Shown piece by piece: positions 50,668-58,445 of a stretch of 64,000 nucleotides of DNA. The position numbers were made by a program, and so were the translations under genes. The DNA comes from Caulobacter ginsengisoli (GTDB lineage: Bacteria > Pseudomonadota > Alphaproteobacteria > Caulobacterales > Caulobacteraceae): the NCBI RefSeq assembly GCF_030814835.1, contig NZ_JAUSVS010000002.1:744001-808000 (forward strand), in the 5' to 3' direction. Numbering within the stretch: position 1 is the stretch's first letter; every line of letters begins with the position of its first letter. The notes beneath the pieces are model-generated. The model was not told where the DNA came from, ran no database searches, and worked only from the letters and a program-made list of their open reading frames with translations.

Positions 50668-51690
50668 TCACTCCGCCGCCGGGATTGGCAAAAGGATCAG
50701 AATGTCCAGGTCGCGGTCCGGCGTGAAGTTGCTCTTGCGCACCTCGAACCGGGTCGGACCGGTCTTGACGATGCCGTTGACGCAAAGGCTGATCAGGTTG
50801 GCCGCCGCGCCCTTGTCGATGGTCAGATGGAAATCGCCGATGGGCCCGGCCCAGTTGCCGCCGGTCTTCAGCACATAGCCGATGCGCTGCTCCCAGAAGG
50901 GCGAGCCGTCATTGCCGGCCGCCCGGGCCATCTGATCGATGCGGCTGAGCAACGATTGGTCCATGCAGTAGCGGCGCTTGTACTGCGCCAGCTCAGGCGT
51001 GCCCTTGGAATAGACACTGCCCATCATCGAGCCGGCGCTGGCCCCGACCGAGGGCTTGTAGCGGTGCAGGACGGCGATCTCCTTCCCGGCCGGGAAGGTC
51101 TGGGCCCAGTAGAAGGTGGTCCTGACCGTCCAGCTGGCCCGCCAGTGCTTCTCCCAGCCCTTGCCGGCGTCGAACTCGTCGATGGCCGCCAGGCCCATCC
51201 TGACCAGTTCGTCCTTCTTGGCCTGGGGCAGGGCGTCGATGGCGTCGTCGGCCGCCTTGGTCTGGGCGGCCAGGGGGATGCCAAGGGCCGTCAGGTAGGC
51301 GCTGCGGTCGACGCCCTTGGAGAAGGCCTTCTGCTCGACCCGGGTCGCCACCGGTTTGCCGTCGACCGTGACGGTGAAGCCCAGGATGTTCTGGGGATCC
51401 TCGGTCGGGATGGCGATCATGTCGTCGACGCCGTTGATCTCCAGATCCGGCATCGGGAAGGCCACCATGGTGGTGACGTCCCGGCTGGAGGTGTTCACGA
51501 ACCGATAGGCGACCCGCACCTCCTCGGTGGAGATGAAGAGGTCCTCCGACTTCATCTGGATCGAGGCGGAGGTCTTCAGCACCAACCCGCCGGCCGCCAG
51601 CTCGGCGGTGGAGTCGTTGGCCCGCGCCGTTGGTCCCAGCAGCAGTAACCCCACAGCCGCGCCCAGCGAAATCGCCTTGGATATCCGCAT
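50668..51690 (-). CDS. secreted DUF4424-family protein
   Basis: 340 aa. Signal peptide to about residue 24 (GPTARAND). The mature N-terminus NDSTAELAAGGLVLKTSASIQMKSEDLFIS is typical of DUF4424, as are TMVAFPMPDLEI and WTVRTTFYWAQTFPAGKEIAVLHRYKPSVG. Near the C-terminus is GDFHLTIDKGAAANLISLC. The fold is probably beta-rich and periplasmic; function is unknown. ATG 51690 has GGAGGGG 6 nt before it, better than the ATG at 51702. Confidence 0.82.
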   Translation of the reverse strand: MRISKAISLGAAVGLLLLGPTARANDSTAELAAGGLVLKTSASIQMKSEDLFISTEEVRVAYRFVNTSSRDVTTMVAFPMPDLEINGVDDMIAIPTEDPQNILGFTVTVDGKPVATRVEQKAFSKGVDRSAYLTALGIPLAAQTKAADDAIDALPQAKKDELVRMGLAAIDEFDAGKGWEKHWRASWTVRTTFYWAQTFPAGKEIAVLHRYKPSVGASAGSMMGSVYSKGTPELAQYKRRYCMDQSLLSRIDQMARAAGNDGSPFWEQRIGYVLKTGGNWAGPIGDFHLTIDKGAAANLISLCVNGIVKTGPTRFEVRKSNFTPDRDLDILILLPIPAAE

Positions 51691-51734
51691 CGACCCCTCC
51701 ATATGCCCGGGTCTTAGCTTAAGGGCGATTTGCC

Positions 51735-52244
51735 ATGCCGACCATCCGCCTCGCCCATCTGGAAGACGCCGCCCAGCTGCCGCAGGTCGAAACCTCGGCC
51801 GGCGCGCGGTTCCGCGAGGCGCCCGGCCTGGAATGGATCGCCGACGACGAGGTCACGCCCGCCCAGGCCTATCCCCCCTTCATCACCGATGGCGCGGTCT
51901 GGGTGGCGGAGGAGGACGGCGCCATCCTGGGCTTTCTGCTCGCCACGCCCGAGGGCGAGGCGCTGCATGTGCTGGAGCTGGCCGTCGCCCATGAGGCGCA
52001 GGGCCGGGGCCTGGGCCGCGCCCTGATGGCCGCCGCCGCCGCCAAGGCCCGGGCGCTGGGGCTCAAGGCCGTTACCCTGACCACCTTCCGCGACCTGGTC
52101 TGGAACGAGGTCTTCTACCGGCGGCTGGGCTATCGCACCCTGGCCGAGGGCGAGCTGGACGAGCGGCTGCGGGGCTACCTGGCCCGCGAGATCGAGCGCG
52201 GCCTGCCGGGCGAGCGTCGGTGCGCGATGCGGCTCGATCTCTAG
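51735..52244 (+). CDS. GNAT-family N-acetyltransferase
   Basis: 169 aa. The acetyl-CoA-binding motif A is LELAVAHEAQGRGLGRALMAAAAAKA (Q/R-x2-G-x-G/A). Motif B follows with NEVFYRRLGYRTLAEGEL. The acceptor substrate is unknown. It is divergent from the DUF4424 gene and convergent with rnr, 6 bp away. Confidence 0.87.
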   Translation: MPTIRLAHLEDAAQLPQVETSAGARFREAPGLEWIADDEVTPAQAYPPFITDGAVWVAEEDGAILGFLLATPEGEALHVLELAVAHEAQGRGLGRALMAAAAAKARALGLKAVTLTTFRDLVWNEVFYRRLGYRTLAEGELDERLRGYLAREIERGLPGERRCAMRLDL

Positions 52245-52250
52245 GGCGAG

Positions 52251-54545
52251 CTACCGCCGCCGCTTGCCAGGACTGGCCGCCTTGCCGGACGGACGCCCGC
52301 GGGGGCCACCGCGCGGCGGGCCGCCACGGCCCCGCACGCCCAGCCTGGGCCGGGGGGCGTTGGGATCGGCCTTGGCCGGCTCGCTGAGCATCTCGAAGAT
52401 CAGTCCGCCGGTCACCGGCGTCGCCTCCAGCAGCTTGACCTCCACCGCCATGCCCAGCGGCCAGCGGGCCCCGGTGCGCTCGCCGACCAGGGCGTGGCTG
52501 CGGTCGTCATGGACGAAATACTCGCCGCCCAGCGAGGAGACCGGCACCAGGCCGTCGGCCCCGGTGTCGTTCAGCCGCACGAACAGTCCAAACCGCGTCA
52601 CCCCGGTGATCCGGCCCAGGAAGGCCGCCCCGACCTTGTCCTGCAGGAAGGCCGCCACATAGCGGTCGGTGGCGTCGCGTTCGGCGGCCATGGCCCGCCG
52701 CTCGGCGAAGGTGATGCGCTCGGCGGTGTCCTTGATCTGGCTGATGTCCTGGTCGGTCAGGCCGTCCTCGCCCAGCTTCAGGGCGCGGATCAGGGCCCGG
52801 TGGACGATCAGGTCGGCATAGCGCCGGATCGGGCTGGTGAAGTGGGCGTAGCGGGCCAGGTTCAACCCGAAATGGCCGATGTTTTCGGACGAATAGATGG
52901 CCTGCATCTGGGTGCGCAGGACCACCTCGTTGACGATCTCGGCGTGCGGCCCCTCGCGGGTGTCGTCCAGCAGCTTGTTGAAGCGGTCGGTGCGCGGCGC
53001 CTCGCCCTTGGACCAGTTGATGCCCAGGGTGCCCAGGAACTCGGCCAGGGACATGACCTTCTCCTGGCTGGGGGTGTCGTGAATCCGGTAGAGCAGCGGC
53101 GTCTTGCGGGCCTCCAGCGTCTCGGCGGCGCAGACATTGGCCTGGATCATCATCTCCTCGATCAGCCGGTGGGCTTCCAGCGAGGGGCGGGGGGTGATCG
53201 AGGTGATCTCGCCCTCCGGGTTGATGATGATCTTGCGCTCCATCGACTCGATGGCCAGCGGCGAGCGGACCAGCCGGCCCTTGAGCATGGCGTGATAGGC
53301 GGCCCACAGCGGCTTCAGGACGCCGTCCAGCAGGGGCCCGGTCTTGTCGTCGGGCGTCCCGTCGATGGCCGCCTGGGCCTGTTCGTAGGAGAGCTTGGCG
53401 GCCGAGCGCATCAGGCCGCGGACGAACTTGTGGCCGGTCTTGCGGCCCCCTTTGTCGAACACCATCCGCACGGCCATGCAGGCGCGGTTCTCGCCTTCCC
53501 GCAGGCTGCACAGGCCGTTGGAGAGCCGCTCGGGCAGCATCGGCTCGACCCGGTCGGGGAAGTAGACGCTGTTGCCCTTCTCGCGGGCCTCGCGGTCCAG
53601 GGCGGTGCCGGCGCGCACGTAAGCGGCGACATCGGCGATGGCCACCCAGACGATCCAGCCTTCGGCGTTCTTCGGGTCGGGATCGGGATGGGCGAAGACG
53701 GCGTCGTCGTGGTCACGCGCATCGACCGGGTCGATGGTCACGAAGGGCAGGTCGCGCAGGTCGTCGCGGCCTTCCAGGGTCGGGGGCTGGGCGGCCAGGG
53801 CCTCGGACTGAGCCTGGTCGGTGAAGCCGGTCGGGATGCCGTGGGCGTGGATGGCGATCAGCGAGGCCGCGCGCGGGTCGTCCTCGCGGCCGAGGACTTC
53901 GAGCACCTTGCCGCGCTTGGGGCCGTATTTCTGCACGGCGGTCTCGATCGAGCAGAGGACCAGGTCGCCTTCCCTGAGCTTCGCGGCGTCGGGGTCGAAC
54001 AGCACCAGGCTGTCCTTGGAGCGGCGATCGACGGGCTCGACCCGCACCTCGCGCTTGCCCTTGCGCACCACGCCCAGCAGGCGGTGAGCGCTCTGACCCA
54101 GCCGCTTGATCAGCCGCGCTTCCAGCTCCCCCGTCTCGGTGCGGCCAAAGCGGACCAGCACCCGGTCGCCCATGCCGGGCGCCCCGCCCTGGGCCTCGTT
54201 GCGGTCGGGGGCCAGGCGGGCCAGCGGCACGTCCTCACCGCCCTTGACCAGCCTGACCAAGAGATCGCCGTCATTGTCCCGCTCGACGATATCGGCGACT
54301 CCCACTGGCGGCACCGCGCCAGCCTCGGCAAAGCCCTTGCGGCCGCGGGTTCCCAGCGCGCCCTCGTTCTGCAGGTCCCGCAGCATCTCGCGCAGCGCCC
54401 GCCGCTGCTCGCCCTTCAGCCCGAAGGCCTTGGCGATGTCGGCCTTGTCGGCGGACCCGGCCTCGCGCAGGAACTGGATCAGGGTGTCGCGGTCGGGAAG
54501 GCCCTTGGCGGGGCGCAAGGTGCTGGGCTTGTGGGGTTTGGCCAT
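52251..54545 (-). CDS. rnr: ribonuclease R
   Basis: Processive 3'-5' exoribonuclease, 764 aa, that degrades structured RNA. An N-terminal winged helix (about 20-70), cold-shock domains and the RNB catalytic domain are visible. The RNB active-site acids are in TIDPVDARDHDDAVFAH, with FTSPIRRYADLIVHRAL later. A C-terminal S1 domain (VGAFLGRITGV-type) precedes a Gly/Arg/Lys-rich basic tail. In Caulobacterales this gene lies near topA, as here. Confidence 0.96.
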   Translation of the reverse strand: MAKPHKPSTLRPAKGLPDRDTLIQFLREAGSADKADIAKAFGLKGEQRRALREMLRDLQNEGALGTRGRKGFAEAGAVPPVGVADIVERDNDGDLLVRLVKGGEDVPLARLAPDRNEAQGGAPGMGDRVLVRFGRTETGELEARLIKRLGQSAHRLLGVVRKGKREVRVEPVDRRSKDSLVLFDPDAAKLREGDLVLCSIETAVQKYGPKRGKVLEVLGREDDPRAASLIAIHAHGIPTGFTDQAQSEALAAQPPTLEGRDDLRDLPFVTIDPVDARDHDDAVFAHPDPDPKNAEGWIVWVAIADVAAYVRAGTALDREAREKGNSVYFPDRVEPMLPERLSNGLCSLREGENRACMAVRMVFDKGGRKTGHKFVRGLMRSAAKLSYEQAQAAIDGTPDDKTGPLLDGVLKPLWAAYHAMLKGRLVRSPLAIESMERKIIINPEGEITSITPRPSLEAHRLIEEMMIQANVCAAETLEARKTPLLYRIHDTPSQEKVMSLAEFLGTLGINWSKGEAPRTDRFNKLLDDTREGPHAEIVNEVVLRTQMQAIYSSENIGHFGLNLARYAHFTSPIRRYADLIVHRALIRALKLGEDGLTDQDISQIKDTAERITFAERRAMAAERDATDRYVAAFLQDKVGAAFLGRITGVTRFGLFVRLNDTGADGLVPVSSLGGEYFVHDDRSHALVGERTGARWPLGMAVEVKLLEATPVTGGLIFEMLSEPAKADPNAPRPRLGVRGRGGPPRGGPRGRPSGKAASPGKRRR

Positions 54546-54590
54546 GCCGCTGGATACCGCGTGGCGGCGGGTAAGTCTCGCGCCGCGCGG

Positions 54591-54920
54591 CTACTCGAAG
54601 GTTTCGGGCTCGATTTTCGGCCCGCCATGGGCCACCCGCCAGCCCCACCGCAGGACCACAAGCCCCACCCCGGTAAAGCCCAGACCGGGCAGGATGATGA
54701 TCAGGCCAAAGGCCGCCAGCGCCCCCGGGTTCGCCACGCTGCCCATCGCGCCAAGCGTCGCATTCACCGTGCAGGCGCCGCAGGCCAGGGCCCAGAGCGC
54801 CCCGATCGTCATCAGCAGATAGCCGGCCATCCGCCGCAGCGCCGACTGGGCCGAGCCGGAATCGCCCCGCCCGGGCGAGAGCCAGCCGGTCAGGTCCTGG
54901 CGTTCGTCGCCGTCCTCCAT
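54591..54920 (-). CDS. small membrane protein, paralogue of the next gene upstream
   Basis: 109 aa with two membrane helices (about 33-55, MAGYLLMTIGALWALACGACTVN, and about 68-92, LAAFGLIIILPGLGFTGVGLVVLR). The segment LRRMAGY...IGALWAL..GACT matches LRRLAGW...IGVLWLL..GACT of the gene 12 bp upstream. No family recognised. It is the last gene of the overlapping operon with the radical SAM and Lgt-like enzymes. Confidence 0.65.
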   Translation of the reverse strand: MEDGDERQDLTGWLSPGRGDSGSAQSALRRMAGYLLMTIGALWALACGACTVNATLGAMGSVANPGALAAFGLIIILPGLGFTGVGLVVLRWGWRVAHGGPKIEPETFE

Positions 54921-54931
54921 GCCGCCGCCGC

Positions 54932-55201
54932 TCAGCCCTTGCGGCGGCCGGCGATGGCGCGGCCGACGGCGTAGATTCCCCAGCCGATGGCGATCCCGAT
55001 TCCGCCCGGGATCAGGATCGTGGCCAGCAGGCCCGCCAGTTCGCCCGCCGTGGCATGGCCCAGGGCGTCCGGAAGCGCATAGGCCAGGGCCAGGGCGGTG
55101 CAGGCGCCGCTGAGCAGAAGCCAAAGCACGCCGATCGCCACGACGATCCAGCCGGCCAGCCGCCGCAGCGGGTCGATATGCTTGTTGGCGACGTCGTTCA
55201 T
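54932..55201 (-). CDS. small membrane protein in the radical SAM operon
   Basis: 89 aa with two membrane helices (about 15-40 and 55-80, the second Gly/Ile-rich: LLATILIPGGIGIAIGWGIYAVG). Its ATG overlaps the stop of the radical SAM gene (ATGA), so it is translated with it. It is a paralogue of the following gene. It could be a membrane anchor or partner for the enzyme; this is inference from position only. Confidence 0.65.
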   Translation of the reverse strand: MNDVANKHIDPLRRLAGWIVVAIGVLWLLLSGACTALALAYALPDALGHATAGELAGLLATILIPGGIGIAIGWGIYAVGRAIAGRRKG

Positions 55202-56646
55202 CGGTGCTGTCCCCGCTTCAGGGCCGCCGCGCCGGGCGCGCCGGGGCGGTAGAAGGTGTTGTAGGTGTCGAAGGGGATGATCCGCCCGTCGGTCTCGACG
55301 AAGTGGACGCAGGAGCGCTTGACCGTCCCCAGGTCGAAATTGAAGCGGTCCAGGAACTGCGAGATCACCACCCGGAAGGTGTGCTCATAGGCCAGGCTCT
55401 GCGGAACGGCCGCCTCGGGCAGGCAACAGAGCAGGTTGGCCAGCTTGTCGGACGTGTCAGCCTGGGCGGTCGACAGGCTCATCAGCTCGAACACCCGCTG
55501 CTGAAGTTCCGGATAGCCCTCGAAGGTGACGGTGTTCGGCGCGGCGGCGACGAACAGTTCGCGCGGGAAGAGGGCGGTGATCGGCGAGACCTGATCGCCG
55601 TTCCTCAGGCCGTAGCCGATGCAGATCTGGTCGGGATTGCAGGGCAGGGGAATCAGGTCCTCCAGCCCAAAGACGCCCGCCTCGGCGATCCGCCGGCGGA
55701 TCTGCGACAGCAGCGCCCGATGGCGCGAGGGATCGAAGCCTTCGTTGCGGCCGGCGTCCTGGATCGGTTGGAAGGTGACGCCCCGCACGCAGCGCCATTG
55801 CAGGGCGAAGCGGACGATGTCGGGGATGTCCTGGTCGTTGACCCCGGCCTTCACCGTGACGACCAGCGTGGTCGAGAGGTTGGCCGCTTCCAGCGCCTCC
55901 AGCGCCTGGACCCGGACCTTCGACAGGTCGGCGCCGCGGATATCCATCAGCGCCTCGGGCCGCAGGCTGTCGAACTGCAGATAGACCTCGAAACCGGGCG
56001 CATAGGCCGCCAGCCTGGCGGCGAACCCCGGCTCGCGGGCGATGCGCAGGCCGTTGGTGTTGATCATCAGGTGGCGGATCGGCCGGGCCTTGGCCGCGTC
56101 GAGGATCTCGAAGAACTGGGGATGCAGGGTCGGCTCGCCGCCGGACAGCTGCACCAGGTCCGGCTCGCCCTCCGAGGCGACCAGCGCATCCAGCATGGCC
56201 TCGATCTCGGCCAGCGGCCGATGGCCTGTGCGCTTGACCGAGCTGTCGGCGAAACAGACCGGGCAGGTCAGGTTGCAGGCCTCGTTGACCTCGATGATGG
56301 CCAGGCAGCTGTGCTGCTCATGGTCGGGGCAGAGGCCGCAGTCATAAGGGCAACCGTGGTCGGTGCGGGTCTGGGGGCTCAACGGCCGGTCGCCGGGCTT
56401 GAGCCAGTCCTTGGTCGCCTTCCAGTAGTCCAGGTCGTCGCTGACCAGGGTCTTCTGCACCCCGTGCTCGCGGCAGCGCTTGAGGAAATAGACGTCCTGG
56501 CCCTCGGTGATGATCTTGGTGGGGACCAGGGCCAGGCAGGTTTCGCACAGGCTCGTGGTCTGGCCGAAGAACAGGTAGGGCGCGACCTTACGGGCCGGCG
56601 CCTCGCTCTTCGTCGCGGCGGTCTCTGACCCAGAAGGCAAGTCCAT
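55198..56646 (-). CDS. radical SAM enzyme with two CX3CX2C motifs (MJ0619/tetraether-synthase-like)
   Basis: 482 aa. An N-terminal cysteine module has C34-x2-C37 and C58. Next come C99-x3-C103-x2-C106 (GCPYDCGLC) and C114, then the radical SAM cluster C124-x3-C128-x2-C131 (CNLTCPVC). LSGGEPTLHP is the SAM-binding GGE motif. This arrangement matches the family of M. jannaschii MJ0619 (pterin methylation) and archaeal tetraether synthase. Family members act on unactivated carbons, including lipid tails. The gene overlaps the Lgt-like gene by 59 bp and the next membrane gene by 4. Substrate is unknown. Confidence 0.85.
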   Translation of the reverse strand: MDLPSGSETAATKSEAPARKVAPYLFFGQTTSLCETCLALVPTKIITEGQDVYFLKRCREHGVQKTLVSDDLDYWKATKDWLKPGDRPLSPQTRTDHGCPYDCGLCPDHEQHSCLAIIEVNEACNLTCPVCFADSSVKRTGHRPLAEIEAMLDALVASEGEPDLVQLSGGEPTLHPQFFEILDAAKARPIRHLMINTNGLRIAREPGFAARLAAYAPGFEVYLQFDSLRPEALMDIRGADLSKVRVQALEALEAANLSTTLVVTVKAGVNDQDIPDIVRFALQWRCVRGVTFQPIQDAGRNEGFDPSRHRALLSQIRRRIAEAGVFGLEDLIPLPCNPDQICIGYGLRNGDQVSPITALFPRELFVAAAPNTVTFEGYPELQQRVFELMSLSTAQADTSDKLANLLCCLPEAAVPQSLAYEHTFRVVISQFLDRFNFDLGTVKRSCVHFVETDGRIIPFDTYNTFYRPGAPGAAALKRGQHR

Positions 56647-57322
56647 AAGCGGCCAGTCCCAGCGACAACAGGTGAAAGAGGTTAAGCGGTCCCAGCACCG
56701 GCGGATAGGGCTTGAGGAACTCCCAGGCGAACCGCTGGACGCCGTAGGCCAGGCACAGGGCGTAGAAGCCGCGCTTCATCGCCCAGGGCGCGCGCCGCTC
56801 AAGGCCGATCAGATAGACCGCCAGGAAGGCCGCCATGGCCAGCGACTCGTAGACCTGCACCGGATGGCGCCCGATCCCGTCGCCCAGGTCGACCGCCCAG
56901 GGCAGGGCGGTGGGCGAGCCGTAGGTGCGGTCGGCGAGGCCCGTGAACAGGCAGCCCCAGCGCCCGATGACGGCCCCCAGCGCGAACGCCCCGACGAACA
57001 CGCCGCCGGTCGAGCCGCGAATGCCCCGGACCAGCTTGTAGACCTCCACCGCCGCGATGGCCCCGACCAGCGCCCCGACGATGCTGTGCGACAACGCCGG
57101 CGCCGGCCCGCGCAGGGTGTTCAGCGACCCCGCCAGCCACGCCCCCGGCGCCGCCCCGGCGATCAGGGCGGCGAAGTAGCCCGGCCCGGTGGCGGTCGCC
57201 AGCCTGAGCGCCGCCTCCCTCAGCCGCCAGCGGTAGAGGCCGTAGCCCAACGCCATGCCGCCACCCCAGCCCAGGACGTCGAACAGCGGGTGAGCCCAGG
57301 GGGCGGTGGGGATGTGGATCAC
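56588..57322 (-). CDS. Lgt-like prolipoprotein diacylglyceryl transferase paralogue
   Basis: 244 aa, about seven membrane helices, shorter than bona fide Lgt (about 290). Family marks are HSIVGALVGA, GRWGCLFTGLADRTYG (the GR of the Lgt signature), RHPVQVYESL and AYGVQRFAWEFLKP. True Lgt moves diacylglyceryl from phosphatidylglycerol to lipoprotein cysteines. The short length and the coupling to a radical SAM enzyme suggest a different lipid-related substrate. It is the second gene of the operon, overlapping the first by ATGA. Confidence 0.78.
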   Translation of the reverse strand: MIHIPTAPWAHPLFDVLGWGGGMALGYGLYRWRLREAALRLATATGPGYFAALIAGAAPGAWLAGSLNTLRGPAPALSHSIVGALVGAIAAVEVYKLVRGIRGSTGGVFVGAFALGAVIGRWGCLFTGLADRTYGSPTALPWAVDLGDGIGRHPVQVYESLAMAAFLAVYLIGLERRAPWAMKRGFYALCLAYGVQRFAWEFLKPYPPVLGPLNLFHLLSLGLAAYGLAFWVRDRRDEERGAGP

Positions 57323-58374
57323 CCGGATGGACTTGATGAGGAGGCTGGGGTCGAAGGTTTGGCCAGGCGCCGGACGTCGGCGAGCAGGACGCGCTTGGGG
57401 CCTTCGAACCGAATGGCCATCCCGCTGTCGTCGAAGGTCACCCAGTCGCCGTCGATGGGGTAGAGGCCCGAAGAGTCGAAGATTTGCAGGCCTACCGAGC
57501 TGTTGGGCCCATCGTCGAACAGATATTCACCGCCTCGCCGACAGCCGGGAATGCTGATGTCCCCCCGGCCTTCAGGGAAAAGTTGTTCGCCAACCGCATA
57601 GGCATCGATGCCATAGCCTTTCATCTCCTCGAGAATAACGGCGGCCAATGGCTCACAGCGGGTCACGCGGACCCTCAGCAGGGGCCCGTCGAGTTTGAGA
57701 TAGTCCGCCAGCGGCAGGCTGTAGAAGACCGGAGCCGCCGGGTCGTTGGCGTAAGCCTCGATGAGGTCGGGTAGGGGGTCGTTGTCGTCCAGAACGTCCG
57801 CCAGGAGCGTGACGCCCGCCTCATCCCGCATGACCAGGTAGAGGGGCTCGGTGCGGAAGGCGATCTGGTTGCTGCAATCGCCGGGACCATTGGAAAACCA
57901 CCCCATCGACCCTGTTCCGCGCCGCCAGAATTCCCGGTCGCCGCGGGCGACGTGAAACAGGCTGAACAGGCTCTCGTTCCAGCGGGTCATCCAGGTGTTC
58001 GGGCGGCCACGCCAGAGCATGAGGGTTTCGGCCGGCTGGAAGGCAAATCGCTGAGGCGGGGCGCCCTTGAGGACTCTCACGACCGTGAAGAAATACCGGA
58101 CGGGACGCAGATCCTCGCCGCTCAGGTTGTCGGGGCCACGAGCGTATTCCGGCGCGTCCGTCTCGGGTCCGTCCACATAATCGGCGCGGGCGATGGCGAT
58201 GTCGGCCGCCTTGCGCGCCTGCTCCCAGACGTTCGGCATGAGGTAGCGCGCCCGCACATTGTCCTGCTCGATGTTCTCCGGCGTCGGGTAGGTTGGCGTG
58301 CAGGCCTTGGCCACTGGCGCGGCGGCGAACAGGAAGGCCAGGGCGGTCAGGCAAGCGAGGGGCGTCAGGCGCAT
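57319..58374 (-). CDS. secreted protein of unknown function, first gene of the radical SAM operon
   Basis: 351 aa from ATG 58374, with a signal peptide (MRLTPLACLTALAFLFAAAPVAKA, then CTPTYP). The mature part has a domain with KAADIAIARADYVDG ... VRYFFTVVRVLKGAPPQRFAFQP, resembling secreted proteins that contain a stalk-like beta domain. It carries several cysteines (CTPTY, GDCSN, VTRCEP, PGCRRGGEYLF). No family recognised. Its stop overlaps the Lgt-like start. It could be unrelated and only share transcription. Confidence 0.65.
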   Translation of the reverse strand: MRLTPLACLTALAFLFAAAPVAKACTPTYPTPENIEQDNVRARYLMPNVWEQARKAADIAIARADYVDGPETDAPEYARGPDNLSGEDLRPVRYFFTVVRVLKGAPPQRFAFQPAETLMLWRGRPNTWMTRWNESLFSLFHVARGDREFWRRGTGSMGWFSNGPGDCSNQIAFRTEPLYLVMRDEAGVTLLADVLDDNDPLPDLIEAYANDPAAPVFYSLPLADYLKLDGPLLRVRVTRCEPLAAVILEEMKGYGIDAYAVGEQLFPEGRGDISIPGCRRGGEYLFDDGPNSSVGLQIFDSSGLYPIDGDWVTFDDSGMAIRFEGPKRVLLADVRRLAKPSTPASSSSPSG

Positions 58375-58419
58375 GGCGTCAGCCTCCCGCATGTGGCTGG
58401 GTTTGTCACCTGGACGCGC

Positions 58420-58445
58420 CTCCTCTCCTCGTTAGAGGAGAGGAG
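58420..58445. repeat. perfect inverted repeat after topA
   Basis: CTCCTCTCCTC (58420-58430) / GAGGAGAGGAG (58435-58445), loop GTTA, directly adjoining the topA stop at 58446. No T-tract follows on the minus strand. It is similar in composition to the hairpin at 30625-30648 and may be a repeat copy, a terminator, or both. Confidence 0.5.

Noticed and set aside
52494..54974. 826-residue open frame on the plus strand opposite rnr
   Set aside because: Antisense to RNase R with the same low-complexity composition and no motif. Not a gene.
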